A stretch of DNA of 64,000 nt from UBA4416 sp963422675 (GTDB lineage Bacteria > Bacteroidota > Bacteroidia > B-17B0 > Aurantibacillaceae), in contig CAXVYS010000024.1 in the NCBI GenBank assembly GCA_963422675.2, positions 372,001 through 436,000 on the forward strand. Direction: 5' to 3'. Of this stretch, positions 1-9,665 are shown in pieces. Position 1 is the first letter of the stretch; every line of letters begins with the position of its first letter. The notes below the pieces were generated by a model, which saw only the letters and a list, made by a program, of their open reading frames with translations, was not told the DNA's origin and did no database searches. The position numbers and the translations under genes are program-made.

Positions 1-135
1 CTCTATCGTGTTTTTATGGTGTTTAATCGTATAAATCAGCCAATTTATGTAAATTAGTACAAACTAATTGAAAGAAATCGGTTCGGGAGGAACACGATCT
101 AAAACACATGTATTGACAATCTACTTAAAAACACG

Positions 136-429
136 ATGGCTAAAACCGGAGAAGATACTTCTTACGTATATGGTAGGGAGAAGATTAATTCACGTTGCTT
201 TATGGTATATTTTTTACGGCTACTTTTTACAGGCATATTCATTTTTATGTGTTATGGGGTTATTTCTATGTCATTGGAAAGCAACCTGTTTAAAGAAATG
301 GGATGGCTTATGCTTCCGATTTACTCAGGCAATATTGCCATCTGTGTGTGCATTTTGATTCCATTATTCCGGTTAAAGAAAAACGATAACCTTCATCATG
401 TATTTATCAAAATATCTTCAAATTTATGA
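136..429 (+). CDS. small two-TM membrane protein at head of lipid cluster
   Basis: A short hydrophobic protein with two predicted membrane segments (about residues 24-41 and 56-77) and a basic C-terminus. Its stop overlaps the start of the next gene (ATGA at 426-429), so the two are translationally coupled. The first ATG gives 97 residues, but the ATG at 202 begins right before the first membrane helix and may be the true start. The sequence loosely resembles small DUF1475-type membrane proteins, but I am not sure of that assignment. Position in the operon suggests a role in membrane lipid modification. Confidence 0.6.
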   Translation: MAKTGEDTSYVYGREKINSRCFMVYFLRLLFTGIFIFMCYGVISMSLESNLFKEMGWLMLPIYSGNIAICVCILIPLFRLKKNDNLHHVFIKISSNL

Positions 430-1205
430 GCCAGTATATTTCAATTCCCTTAATTGCATGGGCAGCTGTTGCCTTTATCATGATCCTTGTTTTTGTGTGG
501 GCACTCCGCATTAAAAACTATGGTGTGGTTGATGTATTTTGGGCATTCAATTTTTTAGTGATTGCTGTAATTACCTGGTACTTAGCTGATGGAAACAGCG
601 AGCGGAAAAATTTGGTATGTGGCCTGGCGGGTTTGTGGAGTTTAAGACTGGGATTTTATTTATCCAAAAGGGTATTAGGTCATTTAGAGGAAGAGGAAGG
701 CCGTTATAAGCAATTGCGGTTGGAATGGAACACACCAAAGTTTTTTATCTTTTTCCAGATGCAGGCTTTATCAAACGTTTTTTTATGTATTCCGTTTTTT
801 ATCATTGCCCTGAATAAAACCGGTGGCATTTCGGTAGTAGAATGCATTGGAGCTATCCTCTTTTTCGTGTGCATTTGTGGTGAAGGCCTGGCAGACTGGC
901 AGTTGCAGCAATTTAAAAAAGACGTTGCCAATAAAGGGAAGGTGTGTGAATATGGTTTTTGGAACTATTCAAGACATCCTAATTATTTTTTTCAACTCTC
1001 TCTCTGGATATCTGTCTTGATATTTGCTTTGCCAAGCCCTTATGGTTGGCTAGCTGTGTTATGTCCTATCTCCATTGGGTACCTTATTTTTAAAGTAACC
1101 GGCATTCCTATGACGGAAGAACAAGCCTTGAGAAGCAAAGGAGAAGCCTATAAAGAATACCAACGCACAACGAGCGTATTTATTCCATGGTTTAAGAAAC
1201 AATAA
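426..1205 (+). CDS. DUF1295 (steroid 5-alpha-reductase-like) membrane protein
   Basis: A 259-residue polytopic membrane protein. The C-terminal half has the family signature: a G-F-W-x-Y-S-R-H-P-N-Y stretch (about residues 177-187) followed by hydrophobic helices and a final E-x-Y-x-x-Y-Q-x-x-T-x-x-F-x-P-W block, as in DUF1295 and related isoprenylcysteine methyltransferase or steroid reductase folds. Its exact reaction is unknown; relatives act on lipids in the membrane. It overlaps the preceding small membrane gene by 4 bp and is followed 59 bp later by a methyltransferase. DUF1295, DUF1365, COG2907 and CFA-type genes commonly travel together, and the arrangement here supports one shared pathway. 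Confidence 0.88.
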   Translation: MSQYISIPLIAWAAVAFIMILVFVWALRIKNYGVVDVFWAFNFLVIAVITWYLADGNSERKNLVCGLAGLWSLRLGFYLSKRVLGHLEEEEGRYKQLRLEWNTPKFFIFFQMQALSNVFLCIPFFIIALNKTGGISVVECIGAILFFVCICGEGLADWQLQQFKKDVANKGKVCEYGFWNYSRHPNYFFQLSLWISVLIFALPSPYGWLAVLCPISIGYLIFKVTGIPMTEEQALRSKGEAYKEYQRTTSVFIPWFKKQ

Positions 1206-1264
1206 CAGAGAGAAAATGGAACGCGTGTTACGAACCTATTCTTCCGTTTTACATTTATAAAAAT

Positions 1265-2302
1265 ATGTGGTACAATTCATTACTTGAAAAAAATAAAATC
1301 CCTGATGCGCTCATCCGTAGGGGGATCCGTAAACTATTGAAACAACGTTTACAGGACGAGCATAAAGGAAATGTGGAAGCTCAACAGGCTCACTTCATGA
1401 AACTGATTGACGAGTTAAAAGCAACGCCCACTATTGCCATTAATACTCATGAAGCCAATGAGCAGCATTACGAAGTACCCACCGAATTTTATAAATACTG
1501 CCTGGGAAAACATTTAAAATACAGCAGTGGTTATTGGAATGCCGGTGTAACAGATATTGATACATCCGAAAAAGATATGCTCGAAATAACCTGCCAGCGT
1601 GCTGAATTACAGGATGGGCAACAGGTTTTGGAATTAGGCTGTGGCTGGGGTTCCCTGTCGCTTTTTATGGCTGCAAAATATCCTAAAAGCACTTTTACGG
1701 TACTTTCTAATTCACGTACTCAGAAATTATATATTAATGAACAGGCAGCGTTACGCGGCATCAGTAACCTAACCGTTATCACCAATAATATTAATGATTT
1801 TAAATCAGACCAAACATTTGACCGGGTTGTTTCCGTTGAAATGTTTGAACACATGCGCAACTATCAAAAACTGATGTATTTGGTGTCAACTTTACTAAAG
1901 GCAGATGGCAAGGTATTCGTACATATTTTCACTCATAAGGAAGTAGCTTATAAATTTGAGGTTGTTGATGAATCAGACTGGATGAGTAAATACTTTTTCA
2001 CAGGTGGTATTATGCCAAGCGATGACCTCCTGCTCTATTTTAATGAGCACGTATGTATTGATAAACACTGGCATGTAAACGGCATGCATTACAGCAAAAC
2101 ATCGGAGGCCTGGTTAAACAATATGGATAAACACAAGGCCCAGATCCTGCCTTTGTTTGAGAAAACCTATGGGAAAGAAAATGCTCTTAAATGGTGGGTA
2201 TACTGGCGCTTGTTCTACATGGCCTGTGCCGAATTGTGGGGCTACAACCGGGGGGAAGAATGGATTGTGAGTCATTATTTATTCAAGAAAAATGGTAAGT
2301 AA
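1265..2302 (+). CDS. CFA-family SAM methyltransferase, coclaurine N-methyltransferase-like
   Basis: A 345-residue soluble SAM-dependent methyltransferase. Motif I (L-E-L-G-C-G-W-G-S) lies near residue 123, and the M-F-E-H-M-R-N-Y segment near residue 196 matches the catalytic Glu-His region described for plant coclaurine N-methyltransferases and their bacterial relatives, rather than the canonical CFA synthase pattern. It is shorter than the 412-residue CFA-like protein at the end of the cluster and lacks the extra N-terminal domain. It probably methylates an unsaturated acyl chain or another small acceptor; the substrate is inferred only from the neighbours (flavoprotein, DUF1365, CFA synthase). 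Confidence 0.85.
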   Translation: MWYNSLLEKNKIPDALIRRGIRKLLKQRLQDEHKGNVEAQQAHFMKLIDELKATPTIAINTHEANEQHYEVPTEFYKYCLGKHLKYSSGYWNAGVTDIDTSEKDMLEITCQRAELQDGQQVLELGCGWGSLSLFMAAKYPKSTFTVLSNSRTQKLYINEQAALRGISNLTVITNNINDFKSDQTFDRVVSVEMFEHMRNYQKLMYLVSTLLKADGKVFVHIFTHKEVAYKFEVVDESDWMSKYFFTGGIMPSDDLLLYFNEHVCIDKHWHVNGMHYSKTSEAWLNNMDKHKAQILPLFEKTYGKENALKWWVYWRLFYMACAELWGYNRGEEWIVSHYLFKKNGK

Positions 2303-2358
2303 TAGTATATATCCCCTTTTGCCATTGAACGTTTTATCAATTCAGTAACCACACATCC

Positions 2359-3621
2359 ATGCAGAAATTAGCAATTATAGGAACAGGAATAGCTGGTATG
2401 GGCTGCGCACATTTATTGCAGCATACATTTGATATAAGCCTCTTTGAAAAAAATAATTACGTAGGTGGTCATACAAATACGGTAACCGTTAATGAAGAAG
2501 GAAAGGACGTTTATATGGATACAGGATTTATGGTGTTTAACTTCCATACCTACCCTCACCTTTGCAAGTTATTTGATGAGATCAAGGCACCGATCAAAAA
2601 AACGGACATGTCGTTTAGTGTACAATACACGCCTACAGGCCTTGAATATTGCGGCTCCGGATTAAACGGTTTATTTGCTCAACGCAAAAACATATTCAAT
2701 ATCGGTTATATAAAAATGCTGATGGAAATAACACGCTTCAATAAAATAAGTCTGGAGATTCTCGATATACCGGACTATGAACATTATTCCCTAAAAGAAT
2801 TTATTACAGCATTTCAATTTAGCGAAGAGATGTTGGTGAAGTATTTAATTCCTATGAGCTCTGCCGTGTGGAGTACACCTATGGATAAAATGCTTGATTT
2901 CCCTGCCCTCACACTGATCCGTTTTTTTAAGAACCATGGATTCCTGGGATTGAATACACAACACCAATGGTATACCTTACACAATGGAAGCCAGGCATAC
3001 AGAGAACTTTTAATTAAACCCTTTAAAGATCGAATCCGTTTAAATAATGCCGCTGTAAAAGTTACCCGGTTAGAAAACGGAAAGGCCCGGGTAACATTAG
3101 CAGATGGCACACAGGAAGAATTTGATAAAATGATTTTTGCCTCTCATGCCAATGAAACCTTAAGTCTGCTGGCGCAGCCAACACCCGATGAACAACGTTT
3201 GTTATCTGTTTTTAATTACGAAACAAACAAGGCTACTGTTCATACAGATGAATCGGTAATGCCCAAAAACAAACGTACCTGGAGCAGCTGGAACTACCGT
3301 ATAGAAAAACGAAACGGGCAATATGTGCCCTCAACCATTTACTGGATGAATCAGTTACAGGGCGTTTCAAACAAGAAAAATTATTTCGTTTCCATCAATG
3401 CAATTCCCGAAAGTATTCATCCATCTCAATTAATTAAAGAAATAAAATATGAACATCCGTTATTTGATGTGCCCGCCATTAAAGCACAAAATGAATTACA
3501 TTTACTAAACAAAACCGGTCCACTCTATTTTTGTGGAAGCTACTTTAAATATGGCTTTCATGAAGATGCTTATAAAAGTGCGGTTGACTTATGTGACGTA
3601 CTAAAAATGAAGGATGTTTAA
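2359..3621 (+). CDS. FAD-dependent oxidoreductase, COG2907-type flavoprotein
   Basis: A 420-residue flavin amine-oxidase-like protein. The N-terminus has a Rossmann dinucleotide motif G-T-G-I-A-G-M-G (residues 8-15), then a G-G-H-T-N-T segment typical of this family. The C-terminus has C-G-S-Y-F-K-Y-G-F-H-E-D-A, the usual FAD-closing motif. COG2907 proteins are predicted acyl-chain oxidases or desaturases. As far as I recall, a relative in Rhodobacter sphaeroides acts with a CFA-like methyltransferase on vaccenate-derived chains. The gene lies 56 bp after the methyltransferase and 13 bp before DUF1365, consistent with one operon. Confidence 0.85.
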   Translation: MQKLAIIGTGIAGMGCAHLLQHTFDISLFEKNNYVGGHTNTVTVNEEGKDVYMDTGFMVFNFHTYPHLCKLFDEIKAPIKKTDMSFSVQYTPTGLEYCGSGLNGLFAQRKNIFNIGYIKMLMEITRFNKISLEILDIPDYEHYSLKEFITAFQFSEEMLVKYLIPMSSAVWSTPMDKMLDFPALTLIRFFKNHGFLGLNTQHQWYTLHNGSQAYRELLIKPFKDRIRLNNAAVKVTRLENGKARVTLADGTQEEFDKMIFASHANETLSLLAQPTPDEQRLLSVFNYETNKATVHTDESVMPKNKRTWSSWNYRIEKRNGQYVPSTIYWMNQLQGVSNKKNYFVSINAIPESIHPSQLIKEIKYEHPLFDVPAIKAQNELHLLNKTGPLYFCGSYFKYGFHEDAYKSAVDLCDVLKMKDV

Positions 3622-3634
3622 ATAGTAAATAACC

Positions 3635-4432
3635 ATGAACTCTTCTCTTTATAAAGCTACTGTTATGCATCACAGGCTTGCTCCAAAAAAGCATCGCTTT
3701 TATTATAACGTCTTTATGTTTTATATCGACCTCGATGAAATAGATCTCCTAAAAAAGAAGTTCCTGTTTTTTAGTCATAATCGCTTTAATTTTTTTAGTT
3801 TCAGGGATAAAGAACATTTACAATTACCGATAGATAAGCCCGACACAAGCAAAAGCACTAAACAACATATAACAACTTATTTAAAGGAAAATGGTATAGA
3901 TGCCTCCGGTTGTAGAATCATGTTACTTACTAATCTGAATATCCTGGGTTATAATTTTAATCCCGTTTCTTTTTATTTTGTATACGACGGAAATAACCGA
4001 CCTGTATGCAGCGTAGCAGAAATAGGTAATACCTTTGGCGAAATGAAACCTTATCTTTTAACGAAAGAACAGTTAACTAAAAATAAATTTCACCTCAATA
4101 CAACCAAGTACTTTTACGTATCCCCCTTCTTTAACCACGATGCCAATTTCGATTTTAACCTGGTTATTCCTGATGATGTCTTAAACCTTCGTATTGATAC
4201 ATTTCATAAAGAAGAGCGTGTGTTTATCAGTACCCTAATAGGTTCTAAGAAACCGCTGAGCAACCTGAATCTCCTGTGGTATAGCATCCGTTTTCCTTTT
4301 TTAACGCTTAAAATAATAACGTTAATACATTGGAATGCTTTGCTGATATGGAGGAAGAAAATCCCTTATCATAAAAAAGAGGACGACTTAAATCTGCAAC
4401 AGGGAGTTTATCGTAAGTATAAAAGCAATTAG
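3635..4432 (+). CDS. DUF1365 family protein
   Basis: A 265-residue protein with the DUF1365 hallmarks: an opening M-H-x-R-x-x-P-x-x-H-x-F (residues 11-22), a central L-T-N-L-N-I-L-G-Y-N-F-N-P-V-S-F-Y block near residue 99, and K-x-F-Y-V-S-P-F-F near residue 158. The molecular function of DUF1365 is unknown. It is nearly always next to a COG2907 flavoprotein and a CFA-like methyltransferase, exactly as here (13 bp after the flavoprotein, 28 bp before the CFA synthase). This points to lipid modification. Confidence 0.87.
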   Translation: MNSSLYKATVMHHRLAPKKHRFYYNVFMFYIDLDEIDLLKKKFLFFSHNRFNFFSFRDKEHLQLPIDKPDTSKSTKQHITTYLKENGIDASGCRIMLLTNLNILGYNFNPVSFYFVYDGNNRPVCSVAEIGNTFGEMKPYLLTKEQLTKNKFHLNTTKYFYVSPFFNHDANFDFNLVIPDDVLNLRIDTFHKEERVFISTLIGSKKPLSNLNLLWYSIRFPFLTLKIITLIHWNALLIWRKKIPYHKKEDDLNLQQGVYRKYKSN

Positions 4433-4460
4433 AAAATAAATTATATATTCGTCATATAAA

Positions 4461-5699
4461 ATGTCTACATCTGTCAGCATCACCAGCACAAGAGAGAGCT
4501 TTTATCAAAAACTGATCATTGGCTTACTATCTAAAATGCCCTTAGGTAGAATGATCATTACCCTCCCCAACAGCTCCGAAATATCCATTGGTAATGGCCA
4601 GGGAATTTCATGCGACATGACCATTAAAAATCCTGCGTTTTTTAAACGCTGTGTATTGTACGGCGACATTGGTTTTGGCGAATCTTATGTAGACGGTGAT
4701 TGGGATACTGGTAACATTACCAACGTGATCAAATGGTTTTTACTAAATGTAGATCATGCTCCATCCGTATCGGGAAGCAAAGTCAATTCGTTTATATTAA
4801 ATTTTTTAAAGAGTTTCAATAAAATTTACCATTCTAAAAGAGCCAACAGCATTACCGGTTCCCGCAAAAATATCGCAGAACATTACGATCTCAATAATGA
4901 ATTTTTTGCCTTGTTTTTAGATCCAACCATGACGTATTCTTCTGCTTATTATAAAGCCGAGGATATGACTTTGCAACAGGCACAGTTAGCAAAATACGAA
5001 CGGCTTTGCCAGCAACTAAATTTACAACCAACCGACCACGTGCTTGAAATAGGCAGCGGCTGGGGAGGCAATGCCATTTATATGGCAAAAAATTATGGTT
5101 GTAAAGTAACTACTCTAACCATTTCCGAAGAGCAATATAAACTAGCGACAGAACGCATTGAAAAAGAAAACCTGGCGGACAAAATTACGGTGCTTATTAA
5201 AGACTACCGGTTAATGGAAGGTCAGTTTGATAAAATCGTATCTATTGAAATGCTTGAAGCTGTTGGCGCTGAATTTTACAAAGAGTATTTTAAGCAATGC
5301 AGTAACCTGCTCAAACAGGATGGCATTTTTGCCATACAAACCATTACCTGCCCCGATTCCCGTTTCGAAAGTTTGAAAAATGGTGTCGACTGGATCCAAA
5401 AACATGTGTTCCCCGGATCACTCATCCCCTCAGTAGCTGCTATTAATCAAGCGATAAACAGTACGAGTGATCTCACATTGGTTGACCTGAAAGATATTGG
5501 TTTACATTATGCTCATACCTTAAACATCTGGTATAAAAACTTCAATGATAATTTATCGGAAGTCAAAAAAATAGGGTTTGATGACTATTTTATTCGTAAA
5601 TGGAATTACTACCTGTGCTATTGCGAAGCTGCTTTTGCCATGCGCAACCTTTACGTGATGCAGTTGGTGTATTCAAGACCTAATAATACTGGGATGTAA
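4461..5699 (+). CDS. cyclopropane-fatty-acyl-phospholipid synthase family protein
   Basis: A 412-residue CFA-type methyltransferase with the extra N-terminal domain of canonical CFA synthases. Features include an A-E-H-Y-D-L-N-N-E-F-F segment near residue 139, motif I (L-E-I-G-S-G-W-G-G) near residue 195, S-I-E-M-L-E-A-V-G near residue 261, and the C-terminal Y-Y-x-C-Y-C-E-A-A-F segment. The family transfers a methylene or methyl group from SAM to the double bond of acyl chains in membrane phospholipids. It is the last gene of the cluster, and the next gene is convergent. A second methyltransferase in the same operon suggests a product other than a simple cyclopropane acid. Confidence 0.88.
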   Translation: MSTSVSITSTRESFYQKLIIGLLSKMPLGRMIITLPNSSEISIGNGQGISCDMTIKNPAFFKRCVLYGDIGFGESYVDGDWDTGNITNVIKWFLLNVDHAPSVSGSKVNSFILNFLKSFNKIYHSKRANSITGSRKNIAEHYDLNNEFFALFLDPTMTYSSAYYKAEDMTLQQAQLAKYERLCQQLNLQPTDHVLEIGSGWGGNAIYMAKNYGCKVTTLTISEEQYKLATERIEKENLADKITVLIKDYRLMEGQFDKIVSIEMLEAVGAEFYKEYFKQCSNLLKQDGIFAIQTITCPDSRFESLKNGVDWIQKHVFPGSLIPSVAAINQAINSTSDLTLVDLKDIGLHYAHTLNIWYKNFNDNLSEVKKIGFDDYFIRKWNYYLCYCEAAFAMRNLYVMQLVYSRPNNTGM

Positions 5700-5738
5700 A
5701 CAGGATGGAAGGTATACTTCAACAGTCTTCTCTTCCAT

Positions 5739-7079
5739 TTACTGCTTCTCTTCTTTAAATCTTAAAAAGATGAGAGACGCTAAAAAGCAAAGTACAAATC
5801 CAAGAATGCCATTTAAGCGTATCCCAAAATCATTTCCTATATCTTTTCCATAAATTAAAAACATCGAGAAGAGAGCAATACCAAAGGTTTGAGCAATTTT
5901 CACAAAAAAGTAACGCACAGCAAAGTAAATTGCCTCTTTATTTTCAAGCGTTTCCTTACTGTCTTCTTCAATAATTTCTGCAAGAATTGCGTTAGGTAAA
6001 ATATTGAGAGAAGCTAATGGAATAGATGCCAAGGCAATGAGGATATAGATTTGGATGGTTGGATCCATCGGGAATTTTCCTAAAAAGTAAATCCCTAAAA
6101 AAATAATAGAAAGTAATGCCAACGAAAATACAATAATGATTTTTTTACCGATTTTTTTTGCAAGGTAATTAACCACCGGGTAAAAAATAAATGATACCAG
6201 TACCATCGTAATCATTAGCTTATTTCCTAATGATTCAGGAAGTTTCAACAATACCGTAATAAAATACAATAAGCCCGAAGTGATAATGGTAACGGCGATA
6301 AAGTAAGAGAAATCGGCCACGATAAACAGTAAAAAGTTTTTGTTTCCTAAAGTGTGCTTCAATGCTTTTTTTAAAGAGATCGCATGAGGAGATGCTTTAC
6401 AATATTTTTTCTCATCAATAGCCAATACCGTTATTAATAAAGCAACAGCACCCAATAAAGCCAAAGCCACCACAGCGTATTGAAGTGCTTCCAATCTCAA
6501 CTGAAGCTGAAAAGAATCCTGGATTACATTGGCAAGGTTAAAAACATTGGAGGCTATCCCGATTCCAAAAACGTAACCAACCGATTGCCACGTCGCCAGT
6601 TTCACTTTATCTTCTGAGGTTGGCGCCAGTTCAGGTAATAACGCATTGTAAGGAATAATATAAGTAGTAGAGGAAACATAAAACCCAATCAGCATACACG
6701 TTAACCAAATTACATTTAAACTTGATTCGTGTTGCTGTAAGGGAAAAAAAATAAGGCAACAAAACAGTAAACTTGGAATAATAGCTTTCTTCATTAAGGG
6801 AATCCGTCTTCCTTTTGGATTGGTACTTTTATCGCTTACCTGGGCAATATAGGGGTCGTATAAAGCGTCTATTAACCGGCCACTGGCTGTAATAATGGCT
6901 ATACTATTAAAGATGCCAAAAATAGCTATTTGCGCAATTAAATTTGGCAAACCACTATCTTTTGGCGGTACATATAAATAAACGAGAATAACGCTGATCA
7001 GGTTAATCATAATGCTCCAACCCATCATACCAAACGCATAAGAGATCTGTTTTAAAAGCGGAAGTTTTTGGTTTAGCAT
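5739..7079 (-). CDS. MFS transporter, GPH cation-symporter type
   Basis: A 446-residue protein with about 12 hydrophobic segments. The motif L-Y-D-P-Y-I-A-Q-V-S-D-K-S near residue 70, followed by G-R-R-I-P-L-M, is the loop 2-3 signature of the glycoside-pentoside-hexuronide (melibiose-type) symporters. It probably carries a sugar or similar solute across the inner membrane, driven by a cation. It faces the lipid cluster tail to tail, with 39 bp between the stops, and stands alone, so the substrate cannot be inferred from context. Confidence 0.85.
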   Translation of the reverse strand: MLNQKLPLLKQISYAFGMMGWSIMINLISVILVYLYVPPKDSGLPNLIAQIAIFGIFNSIAIITASGRLIDALYDPYIAQVSDKSTNPKGRRIPLMKKAIIPSLLFCCLIFFPLQQHESSLNVIWLTCMLIGFYVSSTTYIIPYNALLPELAPTSEDKVKLATWQSVGYVFGIGIASNVFNLANVIQDSFQLQLRLEALQYAVVALALLGAVALLITVLAIDEKKYCKASPHAISLKKALKHTLGNKNFLLFIVADFSYFIAVTIITSGLLYFITVLLKLPESLGNKLMITMVLVSFIFYPVVNYLAKKIGKKIIIVFSLALLSIIFLGIYFLGKFPMDPTIQIYILIALASIPLASLNILPNAILAEIIEEDSKETLENKEAIYFAVRYFFVKIAQTFGIALFSMFLIYGKDIGNDFGIRLNGILGFVLCFLASLIFLRFKEEKQ

Positions 7080-7248
7080 GTGTTAAAAATACTCATTAGT
7101 GAATGTAAAGTTGTAGATAATTTTCCCCGATTTTAAATTTTTTTAACGAAGTAAATAGTCCTGCCTGTCTTTTTACAACTTAATTTTGATCTTAGTTAAA
7201 GATCTGGTCTGGTATAAAATTGTATTAAATTAATTAAACTCAATTTTT

Positions 7249-8172
7249 ATGAAAACTTCTTCGATTCAAACCATCCAAAATGTTACTCCTGAAGAATTTA
7301 AAAAAAACTATTTAATCCCTCAAAAACCTGTCGTTATAAAAGGTCTTGCCGATAAATATCCGGCTGGTAAAAAATGGACCATCGACTACATTAAAGACCT
7401 TTGCGGCTCGGTAATGGTAGATGTGTTTGATAACAGTAACAGCAACAAAGGATCGGCGTTTACAAATCCTGATCTTAAAATGCCTTTCGGGGAATATGTA
7501 AACACCATTATTGAAAACAAACCTACTACCCTCAGGATGTTTTTATTTAATATGTTTAAATCCAAACCCGAATTAAGAAAAGATTTTCCCTGCCCTGAAA
7601 TTTTCAAAGGAGTTTTGGGAAGAATCGGGTATATGTTTTTTGGAGCAAAAGACATCAAAGTACGGATTCACCAGGACATTGACATGTCAAACGTATTACT
7701 CACTCAATTTTACGGACGTAAAAAAGTAGTACTCGTCTCCCCTAAATATTCTGACTTGCTATACCGCTTACCTTATAATACGCACTCTTTAATAGACCTT
7801 GATCACCCTGACTATGAAAAATATCCCGGATTAAAATACATTGAAACACAGGAATGCATTTTAGAACATGGCGATTCTTTGTACATGCCAAGCGGGTACT
7901 GGCATTTTATTACTTATGTGGAAGGTGGTTTTTCGGTTAGTTACAGAAAAATGGCTCATAGTTTAAAAGCTAAAATGGGTGGTTTTGTAAACCTGGCCAT
8001 TTATATGCCTTTTGATAAACTGATGAATAAATTGCAGGGAGAAAAATGGGTACTTAAAAAAGAAATTATGGCACAACATAAAGCAAACCTGGCTATTGCC
8101 AAAATTCAGGAAAAATATCAACCCATTAAATTTAACCTTCCTCACGAAGAAAAAACCCATATGGCTGCTTAG
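7249..8172 (+). CDS. cupin-like JmjC-type oxygenase (cupin_8)
   Basis: A 307-residue protein with a double-stranded beta-helix fold of the cupin_8/JmjC class. Candidate Fe(II) ligands are seen as H-x-D in R-I-H-Q-D-I-D (near residue 141) and a distal His in P-S-G-Y-W-H-F (near residue 222). The segment K-K-V-V-L-V-S-P before the last strand is typical. Family members are 2-oxoglutarate-dependent hydroxylases of proteins or small molecules; the target is unknown. It is probably monocistronic. An alpha/beta hydrolase follows after 74 bp on the same strand. Confidence 0.8.
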   Translation: MKTSSIQTIQNVTPEEFKKNYLIPQKPVVIKGLADKYPAGKKWTIDYIKDLCGSVMVDVFDNSNSNKGSAFTNPDLKMPFGEYVNTIIENKPTTLRMFLFNMFKSKPELRKDFPCPEIFKGVLGRIGYMFFGAKDIKVRIHQDIDMSNVLLTQFYGRKKVVLVSPKYSDLLYRLPYNTHSLIDLDHPDYEKYPGLKYIETQECILEHGDSLYMPSGYWHFITYVEGGFSVSYRKMAHSLKAKMGGFVNLAIYMPFDKLMNKLQGEKWVLKKEIMAQHKANLAIAKIQEKYQPIKFNLPHEEKTHMAA

Positions 8173-8246
8173 TCGCGAAAGATAAATTGTGCAGGTAGAT
8201 TTAGTTAGAAAACGATCGAAAATTATTGTTATTTTTATTCTACACC

Positions 8247-9086
8247 ATGCACATCATTAAAGACTATATCATAAAGGGCTCGAAAGAGAAACCTTTGTTA
8301 GTGGACGTTTTTTATAAAAAAGATGGGAAGCCCAAACCTGTTATTATTTTTTCTCACGGTTTTAAAGGGTTTAAAGACTGGGGGCACTTTAACCTCATTG
8401 CCAAAACGTTTGCTGAAGCCGGTTTTGTATTTGTGAAATTTAATTTTTCCTACAATGGCACTACCGTTGAAAACCCTTTGGAATTTGGCGATCTGGAGGC
8501 CTTTGGAAATAATAATTACCTTATTGAACTGGACGACCTGAAAGGGATGATGGATTGGGTACTCAGCTACGAGGCTGTTTCATCTGAAATTGATAAAGAC
8601 CAGCTCTATCTTTTAGGCCATAGCCGTGGCGGCGGAATTAGTGTATTAAAAGCGGCGGAAGATATACGTGTAAAAAAATTATGTACCTGGGCGGCGGTAA
8701 GTGATTTTGTAAACCGCAACAAACAACGCACTATTGAAACCTGGAAAAAAGACGGTGTGGTGTACGCCCGTAACGGACGTACCAAACAGGATATGCCCCT
8801 GTACCTTCAGTTTTATGAAACACTTATGGAACATAAAGAACGGTTACATATTATTAATGCTGCCAAAGAACTTAACATTCCTTTCCTGATCATTCACGGA
8901 ACAAACGATGAAGCTGTATCACCTAATGATGCCGCCGCTTTACGGCAAGCCTCCAGGCATTCTGAACTCGCCCTCATCGATGGTGCAGGTCATACATTTG
9001 AAGCACAGCATCCGTTTGAAGAAAGCAGGTTAACCGAAAATGCGGAGTTAGTCATGAATAAAACCATTCGGTTTTTTAAAGATTAA
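8247..9086 (+). CDS. alpha/beta hydrolase (serine peptidase/esterase-like)
   Basis: A soluble alpha/beta hydrolase of 279 residues from the ATG at 8247; an in-frame TTG 21 bp earlier is less likely. The nucleophile elbow is G-H-S-R-G-G (near residue 131). The acid residue lies in H-G-T-N-D-E (near residue 220) and the histidine in G-A-G-H-T-F (near residue 251). The oxyanion segment H-G-F-K-G-F-K-D-W-G is near residue 38. The fold resembles dienelactone hydrolases and prolyl oligopeptidases; the substrate is not predictable. Confidence 0.85.
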   Translation: MHIIKDYIIKGSKEKPLLVDVFYKKDGKPKPVIIFSHGFKGFKDWGHFNLIAKTFAEAGFVFVKFNFSYNGTTVENPLEFGDLEAFGNNNYLIELDDLKGMMDWVLSYEAVSSEIDKDQLYLLGHSRGGGISVLKAAEDIRVKKLCTWAAVSDFVNRNKQRTIETWKKDGVVYARNGRTKQDMPLYLQFYETLMEHKERLHIINAAKELNIPFLIIHGTNDEAVSPNDAAALRQASRHSELALIDGAGHTFEAQHPFEESRLTENAELVMNKTIRFFKD

Positions 9087-9218
9087 ATGTTGATCATTCC
9101 GAAACGCCTGCAAAAGGATATCGGCTTTTCTATCTTTATCTGACAACTATTTCTACATTATTTTAGTAGATCACAAAAAAATAATTAATTTAATACTCAT
9201 AATTAAAAACAAAAAACA

Positions 9219-9647
9219 ATGGTAGCAATTAATCCTTATTTGAATTTTTTAGGTAATACTGAAGAAGCATTCAATTTTTATAAATCCGTATTTGGCGGAG
9301 AGTTTATCACCCTTCAACGTTTTAAAGATGTTCCCGGTACCGAGAATTTATCGCCGGCAGAAAGTAATAAAATTATGCATGTGTCCTTACCAATTGGTAA
9401 AGGGTATATATTAATGGCAACAGATGCTTTGGAATCGATGGGCCACAAATTAAGTATTGGTAACAATATTAACCTTTCCATTAATGTAGACAGTGAAAAA
9501 GAAGCAGATGACGTTTTCAATAAACTTTCCGCAGGTGGAAAAATAGAAATGCCTTTAGAGAAAACATTCTGGGGTGCTTACTTTGGGATGTTTGAAGATA
9601 AATTCGGCATTAAATGGATGGTAAATTACGATTACAATCAAAAATAA
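9219..9647 (+). CDS. VOC family protein, PhnB-like
   Basis: A 142-residue glyoxalase/bleomycin-resistance-fold protein of the PhnB-like group. It opens with N-P-Y-L-N-F-L-G-N-T-E-E-A-F-N-F-Y-K-S-V-F-G-G and ends with G-I-K-W-M-V-N-Y-D. These proteins form dimers with a paired beta-alpha-beta-beta-beta metal or ligand site, and their substrates are mostly unknown. The SRPBCC gene starts 18 bp downstream. VOC-SRPBCC pairs are common in Bacteroidota and suggest a shared, still unassigned small-molecule role. Confidence 0.88.
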   Translation: MVAINPYLNFLGNTEEAFNFYKSVFGGEFITLQRFKDVPGTENLSPAESNKIMHVSLPIGKGYILMATDALESMGHKLSIGNNINLSINVDSEKEADDVFNKLSAGGKIEMPLEKTFWGAYFGMFEDKFGIKWMVNYDYNQK

Positions 9648-9665
9648 CTTCATAAAAGAACCATC

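Noticed and set aside
8226..8246. TTG start for the alpha/beta hydrolase
   Set aside because: The ATG at 8247 begins at the conserved part of the protein; the extension is hydrophobic and arbitrary.
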